DNA of 15,677 nt from OFTM382 sp964352615 (lineage in GTDB: Bacteria; Planctomycetota; Phycisphaerae; Phycisphaerales; UBA1924): positions 1 to 15,677 of the forward strand of contig CAYGSG010000065.1 in NCBI GenBank assembly GCA_964352615.1, read 5' to 3'. Both the position numbers and the translations under genes were made by a program. The notes below the pieces were generated by a model. That model did not search any database and was not told the DNA's origin. It was given only the letters and a program-made list of their open reading frames with translations. Below are positions 14,911 through 15,677 of this stretch, one piece after another. Every line of letters begins with the position of its first letter. Position 1 is the stretch's first letter.

Positions 14911-15519
14911 TCAGAACCGAAAGCGGAACTGCGCGTAGAGGCTGTCCTCGCTGTGGTTGCTCGTCGTCAGCCCGAACTGCTCGGGGTTGGTGCCCAGCAA
15001 CTCGTAGCCCATACGCAGATCGACCCGGTTCGAGAGCCCGACCTTGGCCTCCGCGCCGAAGACCACCGCCTTGATGCCGGGCGTCAGCTCCCGCTGCCAG
15101 CCCCGGCCCGCGAGCCAGAACCGGTCGCTGACGGGCACCTTGAACACCGAGAAGCCCGCCGACAGCGGCGACGACGCCTCAAGCAAGTTCACGCTCGTCG
15201 GTCGGGCAAGGCCAGCTCTCGCACCCACGAACTCCGCGTTGGTGGTGACGAGCGGCAACTCGGCTTCGACGTTATCGATCAGCCGTTGGGATTCGGACGT
15301 GCTCAGGTCGTCAGCGCTCGCGGGCCTGATCGGCTCGGCTTGCGATGCGTCTTGGTCGGTTGGCGCGGCCGAGCTTTGGAACCGAGCGGGCGCCGAGAGC
15401 GATGGATCGATTTGTGGATCAAACGGCTGGGGGTCCGCGGCGCGCGCAGCCATCGGAACCACCGAAAGCGGACCGGCTGCCATCACCAAGATGAGAAGGC
15501 TGCGGCCCGGCCGCGGCAT
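14911..15519 (-). CDS. Small exported, outer-membrane-like protein of unknown function
   Basis: This encodes 202 residues from the ATG at 15519; a GTG four codons upstream is possible, but only this ATG has a purine stretch (GTGGGG) at a usable distance. Residues 1-27 form a signal peptide (Arg3 and Arg6, hydrophobic core LLILVMAAG, cleavage after AARA). A Pro/Ala/Ser/Asp-rich, probably disordered stretch follows to about residue 85. The remaining 110 residues have alternating strands (FSVFKVPVSDRFWLAG, GIKAVVFGAEAKVGL, RVDLRMGYELLG) and end in YAQFRFRF. A C-terminal Phe after alternating hydrophobics is the classic signal for insertion of beta-barrels by BamA. The barrel would be small, so it may be part of a barrel or a beta-sandwich. 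No family was recognised. It is convergent with the pilT-like gene, and three 10-bp repeats lie directly upstream. Confidence 0.7.
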   Translation of the reverse strand: MPRPGRSLLILVMAAGPLSVVPMAARAADPQPFDPQIDPSLSAPARFQSSAAPTDQDASQAEPIRPASADDLSTSESQRLIDNVEAELPLVTTNAEFVGARAGLARPTSVNLLEASSPLSAGFSVFKVPVSDRFWLAGRGWQRELTPGIKAVVFGAEAKVGLSNRVDLRMGYELLGTNPEQFGLTTSNHSEDSLYAQFRFRF

Positions 15520-15530
15520 GTCATACCCCA

Positions 15531-15570
15531 CGATCAGAAGCGATCAGAAGCGATCAGAAGGTGATCAGAG
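15531..15570. repeat. Tandem 10-bp direct repeats upstream of the outer-membrane-like gene
   Basis: CGATCAGAAG occurs three times without a gap (15531-15540, 15541-15550, 15551-15560), followed by a degenerate fourth unit GTGATCAGAG. Each unit holds one GATC, spaced at about one helical turn. The array begins 12 bases before the chosen ATG of the minus-strand gene, so it lies in its leader or promoter. A TATACT at 15594-15589 on the minus strand could be a -10 element just upstream, but no good -35 fits it. Confidence 0.9.
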
Positions 15571-15657
15571 ACAAGGCTTCATATCGGGAGTATACGGCCG
15601 AGTCGGCCATTTCTGTGTAACAACCCGCCCTAGGCGTTCGTCAGGGGGCACAGCCCA

Positions 15658-15677
15658 GCCCGGATCGCGATCCGGGC
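15658..15677. repeat. Perfect 20-bp palindrome at the window edge
   Basis: GCCCGGATCGCGATCCGGGC is its own reverse complement. As RNA it would form an eight- or nine-pair hairpin with a tiny loop. It may be the stem of an intrinsic terminator whose T tract lies beyond the window, or an operator. The window ends here, so this cannot be decided. Bases 15600-15657 hold nothing else I can assign. Confidence 0.6.

Overview
The window looks like chromosomal core DNA from a GC-rich, Gram-negative member of the Planctomycetota, most likely class Phycisphaerae. The main pointers are a giant secreted protease that opens with a LEPR-XLL-type motif (LEARVLLSG), typical of large planctomycete extracellular proteins, a DUF5117/DUF4953-type secreted zinc protease, Kdo/LPS genes, and uniformly high GC with G/C-rich third codon positions. 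I see no transposase, integrase, phage gene, CRISPR array or toxin-antitoxin pair.

Layout from left to right. (1) A secreted protein of unknown function (200-844, +) is followed by rpmA for ribosomal protein L27 (918-1211, +), which ends in a strong intrinsic terminator. (2) On the minus strand, kdsA (2246-3130) overlaps by four bases (ATGA) with a downstream gene for an unknown two-helix membrane protein (1263-2249). (3) On the plus strand, tRNA-Val(TAC) (3171-3244) lies 54 nt upstream of waaA/kdtA, the Kdo transferase gene, which starts at a GTG (3299-4576). Kdo synthesis (KdsA) and Kdo transfer (WaaA) are thus encoded back to back around a tRNA gene. (4) A 368-nt gap holds a sigma70-like promoter and a GC-rich leader able to fold into nested helices. 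It precedes a 1840-residue S8 subtilase (4945-10467, +) built as catalytic domain, PPC-like domain, P-domain, second PPC-like domain, unassigned beta-rich region and four degenerate C-terminal repeats. (5) Convergent to it is a zinc metalloprotease (10652-13351, -), probably a lipoprotein; each of the two genes has its own hairpin terminator in the 184-bp gap. (6) tRNA-Ser(TGA) (13621-13707, +) is followed by a PilT-type ATPase gene (13778-14884, +). (7) A small secreted or outer-membrane-like protein (14911-15519, -) has three perfect 10-bp direct repeats just upstream of its start, and the window ends in a perfect 20-bp palindrome.

Functionally, most genes concern the cell envelope and the outside: LPS inner-core building, two large exported peptidases, type IV pilus retraction and exported proteins. 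Translation genes (L27 and two tRNAs) sit between them. Neither tRNA gene encodes its CCA end. I found no obvious new defence or mobile system. The best candidates for something undescribed are the structured leader before the giant protease, the membrane protein translationally coupled to kdsA, and the repeat-built C-terminus of the protease.
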